Shown here one piece after another: positions 17,399 to 27,167 of a DNA stretch of 42,547 nucleotides. Position 1 is the first letter of the stretch; each line of letters starts with the position of its first letter. Source of the stretch: Nesterenkonia sp. (GTDB taxonomy: Bacteria > Actinomycetota > Actinomycetes > Actinomycetales > Micrococcaceae); assembly GCF_029265375.1 (NCBI RefSeq), contig NZ_JAJUJJ010000023.1, positions 1 through 42,547 of the forward strand, written 5' to 3'. Under the pieces are notes generated by a model. It worked only from the letters and a program-made list of their open reading frames with translations. It was not told the DNA's origin and searched no databases. The position numbers were made by a program, and so were the translations under genes.

Positions 17399-18769
17399 TT
17401 ACTCGGTGCTGAACAGCAGGTTCAGCGCCTCCGGAAGCGAGCCGACCTCTTTGGCCCGGATCCCCGGCGGTGCGGCCTCTGCGCTGCCGGGCGGCACCAG
17501 CGCGTGGGTGAACCCCAGCCGGGCGGCCTCCTGCAGTCTGCGCTGAATCCCGGAGACCGGACGCACCTCTCCGGCCAGGCCCACTTCCCCGACGGCGAGG
17601 AACTTGTTCGGCAGCGGCTTCTCCAAGGCTGCAGAGGCTACGGCCAGGGCCACGGCCAGGTCCGCCGCCGGCTCGGAGATCCTCACCCCTCCCACCGTGG
17701 CCACATAGGCCTCCGACTTCATCAGCGCAGCCAATTTGGCGCGCCGCTGCAGCACCGCCAGCAGCATGGAGACCCGCGGCGAGTCCAATCCGGAGACGGC
17801 CCGCCGCGGCTGGGAGGCCTGCGATTCGGCGATCAGCGCCTGCACCTCTGCGGTCAGCGGGCGGCGTCCTTCCAGAGTGATGGTGATGCAGGTGCCGGCA
17901 ACCCGTTCGGCCATGGCGGAGACGAACAGCCCGCTGGGATCGGCCAGTGACTCCAGCCCGGTCTCGCTGAGATCGAAGCAGCCGACGTCGTCGGTGGGTC
18001 CGTAGCGGTTCTTCACCGCCCGCAGCAGGCGCAGCCGGGAGTGCCGGTCCCCCTCAAACTGGCAGACGACGTCGACCAGGTGCTCCAGCATGCGCGGACC
18101 GGCGATGCTGCCCTCCTTGGTGACATGGCCGACCAGGATGGTGGTCATATTGCGGCGTTTGGCGGCCTCGATCATCGCGGCGGTGACCTCACGGATCTGG
18201 GTGACGCCGCCGGCGGCCCCGTCCACCTCCGCCGAGGAGAGGGTCTGCACCGAGTCCATCACGGTCAGCTGCGGGCCGACCTCCTCGATCTGGGCCAGCG
18301 CCTGGCCCAGGTCTGATTCGGCGGCCAGGTAGAGGCTGTCGGCCAGCGCGTCGATGCGGTCGGCCCGCTTCTTCACCTGGGCGGCCGACTCCTCCCCGGT
18401 GAGGTAGAGCACCGGCGAGTCGGTGTGGGCCCGGGCAACGGCCGCGGCGGCCTGCAGCAGCAGTGTGGACTTGCCCACCCCGGGTTCGCCGGCCATGAGG
18501 ATCACCGCCCCGGGCACCAGTCCTCCGCCGAGCACGCGGTCCAGCTCCCCGAGCCCGGTGGGCCGGAACTCTGCGGCCGAGGCGTCCACCTCAGCGATGG
18601 CCGTCGCCGGAGCGGCAGCGCTGCGTGCCGCCGGGGTGCGGGCGGTGACCTGGCCCTTCTCCTCCACGGTCCCCCAGGCCTGGCACTCGGGGCAGCGTCC
18701 CACCCATTTCACGGTCCGCCATCCGCATTCGCTGCACTCGAACTGAGGGGTGGACTTGCTCTTGGCCAT
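17399..18769 (-). CDS. radA: DNA repair protein RadA (Sms)
   Basis: 456 residues. Zinc finger cysteines are at 12, 15, 26 and 29 (CSECGWRTVKWVGRCPEC). The Walker A motif GEPGVGKS is at 94-101 and the RadA-specific KNRYG at 253-257. The C-terminal Lon-like domain has ISEPAADLAVALA and FLAVGEVGLAGEVRPV. It drives branch migration during recombinational repair. The start ATG 18769 (MAKSKSTPQ) fits the family N-terminus. It is divergent from mutY across 46 bp, which pairs two DNA repair genes. Confidence 0.95.
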   Translation of the reverse strand: MAKSKSTPQFECSECGWRTVKWVGRCPECQAWGTVEEKGQVTARTPAARSAAAPATAIAEVDASAAEFRPTGLGELDRVLGGGLVPGAVILMAGEPGVGKSTLLLQAAAAVARAHTDSPVLYLTGEESAAQVKKRADRIDALADSLYLAAESDLGQALAQIEEVGPQLTVMDSVQTLSSAEVDGAAGGVTQIREVTAAMIEAAKRRNMTTILVGHVTKEGSIAGPRMLEHLVDVVCQFEGDRHSRLRLLRAVKNRYGPTDDVGCFDLSETGLESLADPSGLFVSAMAERVAGTCITITLEGRRPLTAEVQALIAESQASQPRRAVSGLDSPRVSMLLAVLQRRAKLAALMKSEAYVATVGGVRISEPAADLAVALAVASAALEKPLPNKFLAVGEVGLAGEVRPVSGIQRRLQEAARLGFTHALVPPGSAEAAPPGIRAKEVGSLPEALNLLFSTE

Positions 18770-18815
18770 AGGCACCACAGTAGCGGTCGGTGCAGACATA
18801 GACTGGGGCACCGTG

Positions 18816-19739
18816 ATGCCTGATCCCGAACCGGTGCACCACCGCCTCACCCAGTGGTACCGCCATGCCCAGCGGGACCTTCCGTGGCGGCGCGAGGACT
18901 GTTCGGCCTGGGGCGTGTTCGTCTCCGAGGTGATGCTGCAGCAGACCCCGGTGCAGCGGGTGCTGCCGCGCTGGCAGGAGTGGATGCGCCGGTGGCCGAC
19001 TCCGGCTGACTGCGCGGCCGCGGGCACCGCTGAGCTGCTGCAGGTTTGGGACCGGCTGGGCTATCCGCGCCGCGCCCTGCGCCTGCAGCAGGCGGCTGCG
19101 GCCATGGTGGAGCGCCACGGAGGAGAGGTCCCGGCGGATCCGGACCTGCTGCGGGCGCTGCCGGGGGTGGGTGAGTACACCGCCGCTGCGGTGGCCTGCT
19201 TCGCCTTCGGCGTCCCGGAGGTGGTGGTGGACACCAATATTCGCCGGGTCCACGCCCGGGTGTTCGCCGGGGACCCGCTTCCGGGCAAGACATATACCGC
19301 CCAGCAGCGCCGGCTGGCCCGGGATGTGTTTCCGGACCCTGAGATCGACGACGGCGGCTTGGCCTGCACCTGGAACATCGCGGCGATGGAGCTGGGTGCG
19401 CTGGTGTGCACCGCCGCCTCCCCGGACTGCGCCCGGTGCCCGGTGGCTCAGCTGTGCGCGTGGCGGGCGGCCGGGTATCCGGAGCCGACCGAGCAGCAGC
19501 GCGGCCGTGGACAGCCGTGGGCCGGGACCGACCGGCAGGTCCGCGGCCGGATTATGGCTGTGCTGCGCCAGGGCGTCCCTGTGCCTCGGTCCGAGCTGCT
19601 GGCGCAGCTGGGGCTTCCCTCAGCCTCTGCTGAGCAGCGGGCCCGCTGCTTGGATTCGCTGCTGTCCGACGGACTGGCCGAGACTGATGGAGAGCAGGTC
19701 GCCCTGCCCGGCAGCTTGGAGCCTGCCGCCAGCGCGTAG
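18816..19739 (+). CDS. mutY: A/G-specific adenine glycosylase MutY
   Basis: 307 residues. LPWRRED and SEVMLQQTPVQRV open the glycosylase fold. The helix-hairpin-helix LPGVGEYTAAAV is followed by VVDTNIRRV with the catalytic aspartate. The iron-sulfur ligands C-X6-C-X2-C-X5-C are intact (CTAASPDCARCPVAQLC). It removes adenine opposite 8-oxoguanine. The C-terminal part is short compared with MutY proteins that carry a full NUDIX-like domain, as is common in actinobacteria. The start is ATG 18816 or GTG 18813. Confidence 0.93.
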   Translation: MPDPEPVHHRLTQWYRHAQRDLPWRREDCSAWGVFVSEVMLQQTPVQRVLPRWQEWMRRWPTPADCAAAGTAELLQVWDRLGYPRRALRLQQAAAAMVERHGGEVPADPDLLRALPGVGEYTAAAVACFAFGVPEVVVDTNIRRVHARVFAGDPLPGKTYTAQQRRLARDVFPDPEIDDGGLACTWNIAAMELGALVCTAASPDCARCPVAQLCAWRAAGYPEPTEQQRGRGQPWAGTDRQVRGRIMAVLRQGVPVPRSELLAQLGLPSASAEQRARCLDSLLSDGLAETDGEQVALPGSLEPAASA

Positions 19740-19776
19740 GATGCTCTCCGGATGTTCCCTCACCTTCAGGAGTACC

Positions 19777-20241
19777 GTGTTCCGCTCACCCAAGATCTTC
19801 TTCCGAGTGCTGGCCGCCGCCGAGGCGGTCTCCTGGACGCTGCTGATCGGCGGGATGGTGCTGCGCGCCACCCACGGCTTGGACCTCGCGGTGACCATCG
19901 GCGGCGGCATCCACGGATTCGTCTTCCTCGCCTACGCGGCCGCGGCGGTGATCGTGGCCGCCAACCAGCGCTTGAAGCCGGGGCCGGCGGCAGCGGCGAT
20001 CATCAGCGCAGTGATTCCCTACGCCACCGTTCCGGTGGACATCTGGCTCAACCGCACCGGCCGGCTGGACGGCCCGTGGCGGGTCGAGGCCAGCACCGAC
20101 CCGCGCGATCACACGCTGCCCCAGCGGATGCTGCGCATCCTGCTGAACCATCCGGTAGCGGTGGGAGCGGCACTGGTGATCGCCGTGGCAGCGCTGTTCG
20201 TGGTGCTGCTGATCCTGGGGCCGCCGGTGCCCAAGGGCTGA
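19777..20241 (+). CDS. DUF3817 integral membrane protein
   Basis: 154 residues with about four membrane segments. FFRVLAAAEAVSWTLLIGGM and the later GGGIHGFVFLAYAAAAVIV match the DUF3817 family, which has no known function. A basic loop (NQRLKPG) separates the second and third segments. GTG 19777 is preceded by AGGAG with a 4-base spacer; ATG 19741 in the same frame lacks a site. It follows mutY after 37 bp on the same strand and converges on clpC. Confidence 0.8.
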   Translation: MFRSPKIFFRVLAAAEAVSWTLLIGGMVLRATHGLDLAVTIGGGIHGFVFLAYAAAAVIVAANQRLKPGPAAAAIISAVIPYATVPVDIWLNRTGRLDGPWRVEASTDPRDHTLPQRMLRILLNHPVAVGAALVIAVAALFVVLLILGPPVPKG

Positions 20242-20261
20242 GCGGCCCGGGCGCGCTCAGC
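20237..20261. terminator. Bidirectional terminator hairpin between DUF3817 gene and clpC
   Basis: GCTGAGCG and CGCTCAGC form a perfect 8-bp stem around a GC-rich 9-base loop. It overlaps both stop codons of the convergent genes. A short CTTTC follows on the plus strand; there is no long T run. Confidence 0.5.
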
Positions 20262-22776
20262 TTTCGATGGCGGCAGGCTCCTCTGCGGCCTCAATCTGGT
20301 GATCGGCCGGGACCTTCCAGTCGAAGGTGAGCTCGCGGTCTGCGCCTGTTCCGGTGAGTCCGATGCTGATCTCCGCACCGTGCGGGATCTCACCGTAGAG
20401 GATCCGCTCGGAGAGCTGGTCCTCCACCAGCTGCTGGATGGTCCGGCGCAGCGGCCGAGCACCCATGGCCGGGTCGTAGCCCTTCTCCGCCAGGAATTCG
20501 CGGGCCTCCTGAGCCACCTCCAGCGTCATGCCCTGCTCGGCCAGCCGGTCGCGCAGCTTGCCGACGAACAGATCGACGATCTTGACGATCTCCGACTGCT
20601 CCAGCTGCGGGAAGACAATGGTGTCATCCACACGGTTGAGGAACTCAGGGCGGAAGTGCTGGCGCAGCTCCTGGGTGACCTTGCCCTTCATCCGCTCGTA
20701 GTTGGTGGTGGTGTCGGTGGCGGAGGTGAATCCGGTCATCACGCCCTTGGAGATCTCTCCGGTCCCGAGGTTGGTGGTCATGATGATCACCGTGTTCTTG
20801 AAGTCCACCACGCGGCCCTGGGAGTCGGTGAGCCGGCCGTCCTCCAGGATCTGCAGCAGGGAGTTGAACAGATCGGCGTGGGCCTTCTCCACCTCGTCGA
20901 AGAGCACCACGGAGAACGGACGACGACGAACCTTCTCGGTCAGCTGCCCGCCCTCTTCGTAGCCGACATAGCCTGGGGGCGCTCCGAAGAGCCGCGAGAC
21001 GGTGTGCTTCTCGCTGTACTCGGACATATCCAGGGTGATCAGTGCGTCCTCGTCGCCGAAGAGGAACTCGGCCAGGGTCTTGGCCAGTTCGGTCTTGCCC
21101 ACTCCGGTGGGGCCGGCGAAGATGAACGAGCCGGAGGGCCGGTTGGGGTCCTTCAGACCGGCACGGGTGCGCCGGATGGCGCGGGAGAGCGACTTGACGG
21201 CCTCGTCCTGGCCGATGACTCGCTTGTGCAGCTCCTCCTCCATGCGCTTGAGCCGGTCGGACTCCTGCTCGGTGAGTTTGAAGACCGGGATGCCGGTGGA
21301 GAATGCCAGGACCTCGGCGATCAGATCGGCGTCGACCTCAGCGATCTCGTCCATATGACCGGACTTCCAGGCCTCCTCCTTGGCGTTGCGTTCCTCGATG
21401 AGCTTCTGCTCCTTGTCCCGCAGGGAGGCAGCGCCTTCGAAGTCCTGGGCGTCGATGGCGGCTTCCTTCTCCCGCCGGACGTCCTCGATCTTCGCGTCGT
21501 AGTCCTTCAGCTCCGCCGGCGGGGTCATCTTCTGGATGCGCAGCCGTGCTCCGGCCTCGTCGATCAGGTCGATGGCCTTATCCGGCAGGAACCGGTCGTT
21601 GATGTAGCGGTGCGCCAGGGAGGCGGCGGCCTCCAGGGCGTCTTCGGTGATGGAGACCTTGTGGTGGGCCTCGTAGCGGTCGCGCAGGCCGCGCAGGATC
21701 TGCACGGTGGTCTCCACCGAGGGCTCCTCCACCTGGATCGGCTGGAAGCGGCGCTCCAGGGCGGCGTCCTTCTCGATGTGCTTGCGGTACTCGTCCAGCG
21801 TGGTGGCGCCGATGGTCTGCAGCTCCCCGCGGGCCAGCATGGGCTTGAGAATATTGGCGGCGTCGATGGCGCCCTCGGCGGCGCCGGCGCCGACCAGGGT
21901 GTGGATCTCATCGATGAACAGGATGATGTCGCCCCGGGTGCGGATCTCCTTGAGCACCTTCTTCAGGCGCTCTTCGAAGTCACCGCGGTAGCGGGAGCCG
22001 GCCACCAGGGAGCCCAGGTCCAGGGTGTAGAGCTGCTTGTCGCGCAGGATTTCGGGAACATCGCCGTTGACGATGGCCTGAGCCAGGCCCTCCACTACGG
22101 CGGTCTTGCCCACACCGGGCTCACCGACGAGCACCGGATTGTTCTTGGTGCGCCGGGAGAGCACCTGCATCACGCGCTCGCGCTCGTAGTCGCGGCCCAC
22201 CACAGGATCCAGCTGCGCCTCGCGCGCGGCCGCGGTGAGATTGCGGCCGAACTGGTCGAGCACCACTGAGCCGGAGGGCTGGCCCTCGGAGGAGCCGCCC
22301 TGGCCCACTCCGGCGCCCGCCTTCTGCTGGTCGCCTCCGGAGTATCCGCTCAGCAGCTGGATGACCTGCTGGCGGACCTTGTTGAGGTCGGCGTTCATCT
22401 CCACCAGCACCTGGGCTGCCACGCCCTCACCCTCGCGGATGAGGCCCAGCAGAATGTGCTCGGTGCCGATGTAGTTGTGGCCCAGCTGCAGCGCTTCGCG
22501 CAGGGAGAGCTCCAGCACCTTCTTCGCCCGCGGGGTGAAGGGGATATGGCCGCTGGGCGCGTTCTGCCCGGGGCCGATCTTCTCCTGCACCTTTTCGCGC
22601 ACACCGCCGAGGGAGATGTCGAGGGACTCCAGCGCCTTGGCGGCGACTCCCTCACCCTCGTGGATGAGGCCGAGCAGAATGTGCTCAGTGCCGATGTAGT
22701 TGTGGTTGAGCATGCGGGCCTCTTCCTGGGCCAGCACCACGACGCGCCGTGCGCGGTCGGTAAATCTCTCGAACAT
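20257..22776 (-). CDS. clpC: ATP-dependent Clp protease ATPase subunit ClpC
   Basis: 839 residues, the normal length. Two N-terminal Clp repeats each contain [14 protein letters not shown]. The first AAA domain has [10 protein letters not shown], and a UVR segment follows in the linker. The second AAA domain has [19 protein letters not shown]. It unfolds substrates for ClpP and in actinobacteria is essential or stress-related. [11 protein letters not shown] at ATG 22776 is the family N-terminus. A TTG at 22782 two codons upstream has the better-spaced GGGAG, so initiation there is possible. lsr2 lies just upstream on the same strand. Confidence 0.97.
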   Translation of the reverse strand: MFERFTDRARRVVVLAQEEARMLNHNYIGTEHILLGLIHEGEGVAAKALESLDISLGGVREKVQEKIGPGQNAPSGHIPFTPRAKKVLELSLREALQLGHNYIGTEHILLGLIREGEGVAAQVLVEMNADLNKVRQQVIQLLSGYSGGDQQKAGAGVGQGGSSEGQPSGSVVLDQFGRNLTAAAREAQLDPVVGRDYERERVMQVLSRRTKNNPVLVGEPGVGKTAVVEGLAQAIVNGDVPEILRDKQLYTLDLGSLVAGSRYRGDFEERLKKVLKEIRTRGDIILFIDEIHTLVGAGAAEGAIDAANILKPMLARGELQTIGATTLDEYRKHIEKDAALERRFQPIQVEEPSVETTVQILRGLRDRYEAHHKVSITEDALEAAASLAHRYINDRFLPDKAIDLIDEAGARLRIQKMTPPAELKDYDAKIEDVRREKEAAIDAQDFEGAASLRDKEQKLIEERNAKEEAWKSGHMDEIAEVDADLIAEVLAFSTGIPVFKLTEQESDRLKRMEEELHKRVIGQDEAVKSLSRAIRRTRAGLKDPNRPSGSFIFAGPTGVGKTELAKTLAEFLFGDEDALITLDMSEYSEKHTVSRLFGAPPGYVGYEEGGQLTEKVRRRPFSVVLFDEVEKAHADLFNSLLQILEDGRLTDSQGRVVDFKNTVIIMTTNLGTGEISKGVMTGFTSATDTTTNYERMKGKVTQELRQHFRPEFLNRVDDTIVFPQLEQSEIVKIVDLFVGKLRDRLAEQGMTLEVAQEAREFLAEKGYDPAMGARPLRRTIQQLVEDQLSERILYGEIPHGAEISIGLTGTGADRELTFDWKVPADHQIEAAEEPAAIES

Positions 22777-22848
22777 AGCCAACTGACACTCCCTACAGCG
22801 TTGTCTTCCGAGAGTTCAAGGCTACGGGCACCGGAGCCTGGGTCCACC

Positions 22849-22865
22849 CCCTGTTCGCCACAGGG
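22849..22865 (-). terminator. Possible terminator downstream of lsr2
   Basis: CCCTGT and ACAGGG form a perfect 6-bp stem with a 5-base loop, 21 bp after the lsr2 stop codon. There is no U run, so this is a weak candidate. Confidence 0.35.
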
Positions 22866-22886
22866 AAAAGTAGCCGGCGCGCTCAG

Positions 22887-23189
22887 CTACCGCTTCTTGG
22901 CGTTGCGGTAGGCCTCGACGATGTCGCGGTGCAGCCGACCGCGCTTGGCGACGGTGTAGCCGTTGGCGATCGCCCACTCGCGGATCTGCCGAGCCTCGTT
23001 CTGCGGTGAGGGCGGCGGCACGGCGCGAGCCTTGCGGACGTATTTGCGCAGGGTGTCGCGCAGCTCCTTCGCATTCTTCTCCGATAGATCGATCTGGTAG
23101 AAGCGGGCATCCAGTCCGAACTGGATGGTCTCCTTCGCCTCGCTTCCGTCCAGGTCGTCGACGAGAATCTCCTGAACTTTCTTTGCCAT
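22887..23189 (-). CDS. lsr2: Nucleoid-associated protein Lsr2
   Basis: 100 residues. The N-terminal MAKKVQEILVDDLDGSEA is the dimerisation domain and the C-terminal REWAIANGYTVAKRGRLHRD is the DNA-binding domain with the RGR minor-groove hook. Lsr2 is the actinobacterial H-NS analogue that silences AT-rich, often foreign DNA. The upstream region is AT-rich and full of short inverted repeats (23216-23345), which would suit autoregulation. Confidence 0.95.
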   Translation of the reverse strand: MAKKVQEILVDDLDGSEAKETIQFGLDARFYQIDLSEKNAKELRDTLRKYVRKARAVPPPSPQNEARQIREWAIANGYTVAKRGRLHRDIVEAYRNAKKR

Positions 23190-23215
23190 TGATCTGCACT
23201 CCAGGGATATTGAGG

Positions 23216-23345
23216 GCAGCAGTTTCTGCTGCGATTTGGGCGCAAGCCGCTGCGGCCCGATGGGGCCAGCAACACTAAGAGTGTTTCAAGAAAAAGTGAT
23301 AGCCGTCAACTTGCTAAAACCAGGTTAAATCCTGTTACTTCCCAG
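23216..23345 (-). promoter_or_regulatory. AT-rich upstream region of lsr2 with inverted repeats
   Basis: It holds a perfect 7-bp hairpin GCAGCAG-TTT-CTGCTGC (23216-23232), in the likely 5' leader. A 6-bp inverted repeat AACACT-AAG-AGTGTT lies at 23271-23285. An AT-rich stretch (about 23283-23340) stands out against the GC-rich surroundings and contains TTGACG on the minus strand as a possible -35. No clear -10 pairs with it at 17 bp. Confidence 0.4.
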
Positions 23346-23362
23346 CTTATCTGAGGGCGGGC

Positions 23363-23587
23363 TCAGTGCGTCGGTGTCTGCGCAGACCGGGCTGAACCCT
23401 GCTCAGGTGCCGTTGCGTCGTCGTTCCGCCCTGCGGCGTCCTCAGCCTCCAGCTGCTGCCGGATCTGCGCCTCTGCGGCACGTTCACTGCGGTCAGCCCG
23501 GAAAATGGCGCGCATGGCCAGCCAGAAGATCAGCCCCACCCCCACAGATGGGGCGAGAACCTCAAAATAGGGCCAGATATTCTCCAT
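23363..23587 (-). CDS. Small single-span membrane protein, unknown function
   Basis: 74 residues. One membrane segment (about residues 8-27, FEVLAPSVGVGLIFWLAMRA) is followed by a charged, Glu/Arg-rich helix and a disordered tail. It begins 8 bp after the lysS stop codon on the same strand, so it is very likely co-transcribed with lysS. I do not recognise a named family. Confidence 0.65.
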   Translation of the reverse strand: MENIWPYFEVLAPSVGVGLIFWLAMRAIFRADRSERAAEAQIRQQLEAEDAAGRNDDATAPEQGSARSAQTPTH

Positions 23588-23594
23588 AGTTTTC

Positions 23595-25115
23595 TCAGCT
23601 TTCGGGCTTCAGGAGAGGGAAGAGGATCGTTTCACGGATGCCAGCTCCTGTGAAGAGCATCACGAGCCGGTCGATGCCCAAGCCGATTCCGCCCATCGGC
23701 GGGGCGCCGTACTCCAGGGCGCGCAGGAAGTCTTCGTCATACTGCATAGCCTCGTCATCCCCCGCGGCGGCCCGGCGCGACTGCTCCACCAGCCGTTCAC
23801 GCTGAATAACCGGATCAATCAGCTCGGAGAATGCCGTGCCGCGCTCCATTCCGCCGATGATCAGGTCCCATGCTTCGATGACTCCGGGCTTGGAGCGGTG
23901 GGGGCGGGCCAACGGCTGCGCGGCCGGCGGATAGTCGCAGACGAAGGTCGGCTGAATGAGGGTGGGCTCCACGATTTCGCCGAAGAGCTCAATGACCAGC
24001 TTCTCGGCGTCCCAGGCCGGATCCACGCTGATGTCATGGCGCTCGGCCACTGCACGCAGCTCCTCAGCGCTGGTCTCCGGGGTGATCTGCTGCCCCACCG
24101 CCTCGGAGAGTCCCGGGTAGACGCTGACCCAGGCCCAGTCGCCGTCGAGGTTCACCGTGCCCTTCTCGGTCTCTACCTGGCGTCCGGCTCCCACTGCGTC
24201 GGCGGCGGCGAGCACCATCTCCTGCATGCGCTCGGCCATGGTGTACATATCGGCCCAGGCCTCGTATGACTCCAGAGTGGTGAACTCCGGGGAGTGGGTG
24301 GAGTCCACGCCCTCATTGCGGAAGACGCGGCCGATCTCGTAGACCCGGTCGATCCCTCCGACCACGGCGCGCTTGAGGTACAGCTCAGTGGCGATGCGCA
24401 GGGTCATGTCTTGGTCGAAAGCATTCAGATGGGTGGCGAAGGGCCGCGCCTGGGCGCCGCCGTGGACCAGCTGCAGGATCGGGGTCTCCACCTCCACGTA
24501 GTCGTGGGCGTGCAGGGTGTCGCGGATGGCGCGGGTGATCGCGGCGCGCTGGTAGACCATCTGCCGGGCTTCGTCGCGGACGATGAGGTCGGCGTAGCGC
24601 TGGCGGACGCGGGTCTCTTCGTTCAGCTCGGCGTGCAGCACCGGCAGCGGCCGGATGGCCTTGGAGGCCAGGGTGAAGGAGCTGGCCATCACGCTGAGCT
24701 CGCCGCGGCGGGAGGTGATGACCTCGCCGGTGACCTGCACGTGGTCGCCGAGGTCCACCATGGACTTCCATTCAGCCAGTGCCTCTTCGCCGACTTCGGC
24801 CAGCGAGAGCATCGCCTGCAGGCGGGTGCCGCGGCCTTCCGGGCCGCCTTCCTGCAGGGTGGCGAAGCACAGCTTGCCGGTGTTGCGGATGAACATCACC
24901 CGCCCGGCGACCGAGACCGTCTCCCCGGTGGACGCCCCGGGCTCCAGCCCGTCGAAGCGCTGGCGGACCTGGGCCAGCGAGCTGGTGCGCTCCACCGTGA
25001 CCGGGTAGGGAGCCACGCCCTTCTCCAACAGGCGGGCGCGCTTATCCATGCGGACCGCCCGCTGGTCGTTGGTGTCGATCTCTGCCGCCGAAGTCTTCTG
25101 CTCAGTCACGGGCAT
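23595..25115 (-). CDS. lysS: Lysyl-tRNA synthetase, class II
   Basis: 506 residues. After an N-terminal OB-fold (VAGRVMFIRNTGKLCFATLQ) come the class II motifs: motif 2 FRNEGVDSTHSPEFTTLE and motif 3 GIGLGIDRLVMLFTG. It charges tRNA-Lys. It lies 30 bp downstream of the M13 peptidase gene and upstream of the small membrane protein gene, all on the minus strand. Start ATG 25115. Confidence 0.96.
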   Translation of the reverse strand: MPVTEQKTSAAEIDTNDQRAVRMDKRARLLEKGVAPYPVTVERTSSLAQVRQRFDGLEPGASTGETVSVAGRVMFIRNTGKLCFATLQEGGPEGRGTRLQAMLSLAEVGEEALAEWKSMVDLGDHVQVTGEVITSRRGELSVMASSFTLASKAIRPLPVLHAELNEETRVRQRYADLIVRDEARQMVYQRAAITRAIRDTLHAHDYVEVETPILQLVHGGAQARPFATHLNAFDQDMTLRIATELYLKRAVVGGIDRVYEIGRVFRNEGVDSTHSPEFTTLESYEAWADMYTMAERMQEMVLAAADAVGAGRQVETEKGTVNLDGDWAWVSVYPGLSEAVGQQITPETSAEELRAVAERHDISVDPAWDAEKLVIELFGEIVEPTLIQPTFVCDYPPAAQPLARPHRSKPGVIEAWDLIIGGMERGTAFSELIDPVIQRERLVEQSRRAAAGDDEAMQYDEDFLRALEYGAPPMGGIGLGIDRLVMLFTGAGIRETILFPLLKPES

Positions 25116-25145
25116 ATTCTACGCGGCGTAGAGAATCCTGCGCGG

Positions 25146-27167
25146 TCACCAGATGGTGACTCGGTCCTCCGGCGGAAGGTACATACCGTCCGACTCCGTG
25201 GTGGCGAAGGCCTCGTGGAAGGCGTCCACATTCTTCACCGGCTGGGTGGCGCGGAACTCGGCGGGGGCATGCGGGTCGATGCTCAGCAGCGTTAGGGCCC
25301 GCTCGGGCCGGGTGACATTGCGCCATCCCTGGGCCCAGGCGAAGAAGAAGCGCTGGTCCCCGGAGAGTCCGTCGATGCTGTCGGTATCGGTGCGGTCCGG
25401 TCCGTCGACTTCGGAGATGGGCTGATTGCGGTTCTTCGCCGCCAGCCACAGCCGGTACGCCTGGTGGGCGATGCCGATACCGCCCAGGTCGCCGATGTTC
25501 TCCCCCAGGGTCAGCTCGCCGTTGACGGTGTGCTCATCGCCGAGCACTGAGGGGGAGAGCTGGTTGTACTGGTCCACCAGTTTGGCGGTGCGCTCCTCGA
25601 AGGCGGCGCGGTCCTGTTCGGTCCACCAGTTGGTCAGCGAGCCGTCGGCCGCGTACCGGGAGCCCTGGTCGTCGAACCCGTGGCCGATCTCATGGCCGAT
25701 GACGGCTCCGATCGCCCCGAAGTTCTGCGCCATATCGCGCTCGGCGGAGAAGAAGGGCAGCTGCAGAATCGCTGCCGGGAAGCAGATCACGTTCTCCAGC
25801 GGGTGGTAGTAGGCATTGACCGTCTGCGGGGTCATATGCCATTCCTCGTCATCGGGACCGTTGTCGATCTTGTCCAGTTCGCGGTCCCATTCAGCCTCGG
25901 CTGCCCGGGCCACGTTTCCGACGACGTCGTCGTCGCTGACCTCCACCGAGGAGTAGTCGATCCAGCGGGCCGGGAAGCCGATCTTGGGGGTGAAGGCATC
26001 CAGCTTCTCCAGCGCTTTGGCGCGGGTCTCCTCCCCCATCCACTCCAGGGTGCTGATGGAGCGGCGGTAGGCCTCGATGAGCGCGGCGATCAGCTCATCC
26101 ATGGCCGCCCGGGCCTGGGGCGGGTAGTGCCGGGCCACATAGATCTGTGCGACGTCTTCACCGAGGTGGGCGTTGGTCAGCGCCACACCGCGCTTCCACC
26201 GCTCTTTGAGCTTCGGCGTGCCGTTGAGCGTCTTGGAGTAGAAGCGGAAGTGCTCGTCCACCAGCTCGGAGTGCAGCAGCGGGGCCGCCCAGCGCAGCAG
26301 CATTGTGCGCAGCCAGTGCTTCCAGGTCTCCAGGGGCTGCTCGGTCAGTGCGGTCTGAAAGGCCGGCAGCACATCCGGCTGGGAGACCACGATCTCTGCT
26401 GTCTGGGACTCGGAGAGCCCCCAGCCTTCAAAGGCCTCGGCCAGCAGAGGCATCAGCTCCTCGGCCTCCTGGCGGGTGCAGAGGTTGTAGCGCTTCTGGG
26501 CATCGCGGCAGGTGACCCGGTCCCAGTGGGCGGCGGCCAGGACCGACTCCAGGGCGAAGACGCCGTCGGCAGCCTTCTCCGCCTCCTGGATGCCCGCCTG
26601 GCTCAGCAGCCGGGCCAGGTGCTGACGGTACTGCTGACGGATCTCTGCGTAGGTGTCCTCCCGGTAGTAGGCCTCGTCCGGCAGGCCCAGGCCCGACTGG
26701 AAGAGGTGGAACAGCTCGCGCTCGGGGTTGCCGGCGTCGCGCATCACTCCGGCCTGCAGCAGGGAGTCCACGCCCTTGCGCTGCCAGGACGCCGAAAGTC
26801 GGAGCAGCGCCCCGGGGGTTGAGGCGGCCTCAATATCGGAGAGGAAGGGCTCCACCGGAGCCAGCTTGAGCTCTTCGGCGCGGTCGGCGTCCATGAACGC
26901 GGCGTAGAAGGTGCCGATGCGCTGCTGGATCTCCCCGTAGTCGGGGTCCAGGGCGGCGCCCTCGGAGCCGGCGGCCTCCGCTGCCTCCTCCAGGATGGCC
27001 CGCACATCAGCCTCCGCCTTGTCCCGCAGCTCCAGGAAGGAGCCGTAGCCGTCCAGGTCCTCGGGGATCTCAGCGGTCTTCAGCCATGTCCCGTTGACAT
27101 GCTGGTTCAGGTCATCCTGCGGCCGGACGGAGGCATCGATGTAGGGAAAGTCACTCGCGGTGGTCAT
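25146..27167 (-). CDS. pepO: M13-family zinc metallopeptidase (PepO/neprilysin type)
   Basis: 673 residues. The zinc motif HEIGH is at 492-496 (VIGHEIGHGFDDQGS), and the third ligand lies in GENIGDLGG, the second M13 signature. NAYYHPLENVICFPAAILQ and the late RTDTDSIDGLSGDQRFFFAWAQ are also family hallmarks. No signal peptide or membrane anchor is visible, so it is probably cytoplasmic or leaderless, like mycobacterial Zmp1. I start at ATG 27167 (MTTASDFPYID). The 387-bp upstream region contains a long inverted repeat. Confidence 0.93.
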   Translation of the reverse strand: MTTASDFPYIDASVRPQDDLNQHVNGTWLKTAEIPEDLDGYGSFLELRDKAEADVRAILEEAAEAAGSEGAALDPDYGEIQQRIGTFYAAFMDADRAEELKLAPVEPFLSDIEAASTPGALLRLSASWQRKGVDSLLQAGVMRDAGNPERELFHLFQSGLGLPDEAYYREDTYAEIRQQYRQHLARLLSQAGIQEAEKAADGVFALESVLAAAHWDRVTCRDAQKRYNLCTRQEAEELMPLLAEAFEGWGLSESQTAEIVVSQPDVLPAFQTALTEQPLETWKHWLRTMLLRWAAPLLHSELVDEHFRFYSKTLNGTPKLKERWKRGVALTNAHLGEDVAQIYVARHYPPQARAAMDELIAALIEAYRRSISTLEWMGEETRAKALEKLDAFTPKIGFPARWIDYSSVEVSDDDVVGNVARAAEAEWDRELDKIDNGPDDEEWHMTPQTVNAYYHPLENVICFPAAILQLPFFSAERDMAQNFGAIGAVIGHEIGHGFDDQGSRYAADGSLTNWWTEQDRAAFEERTAKLVDQYNQLSPSVLGDEHTVNGELTLGENIGDLGGIGIAHQAYRLWLAAKNRNQPISEVDGPDRTDTDSIDGLSGDQRFFFAWAQGWRNVTRPERALTLLSIDPHAPAEFRATQPVKNVDAFHEAFATTESDGMYLPPEDRVTIW

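Noticed and set aside
20299-22269. 656-codon open frame on the plus strand opposite clpC
   Set aside because: Antisense shadow of clpC in GC-rich DNA; low-complexity Leu/Gly/Val content and no family resemblance.
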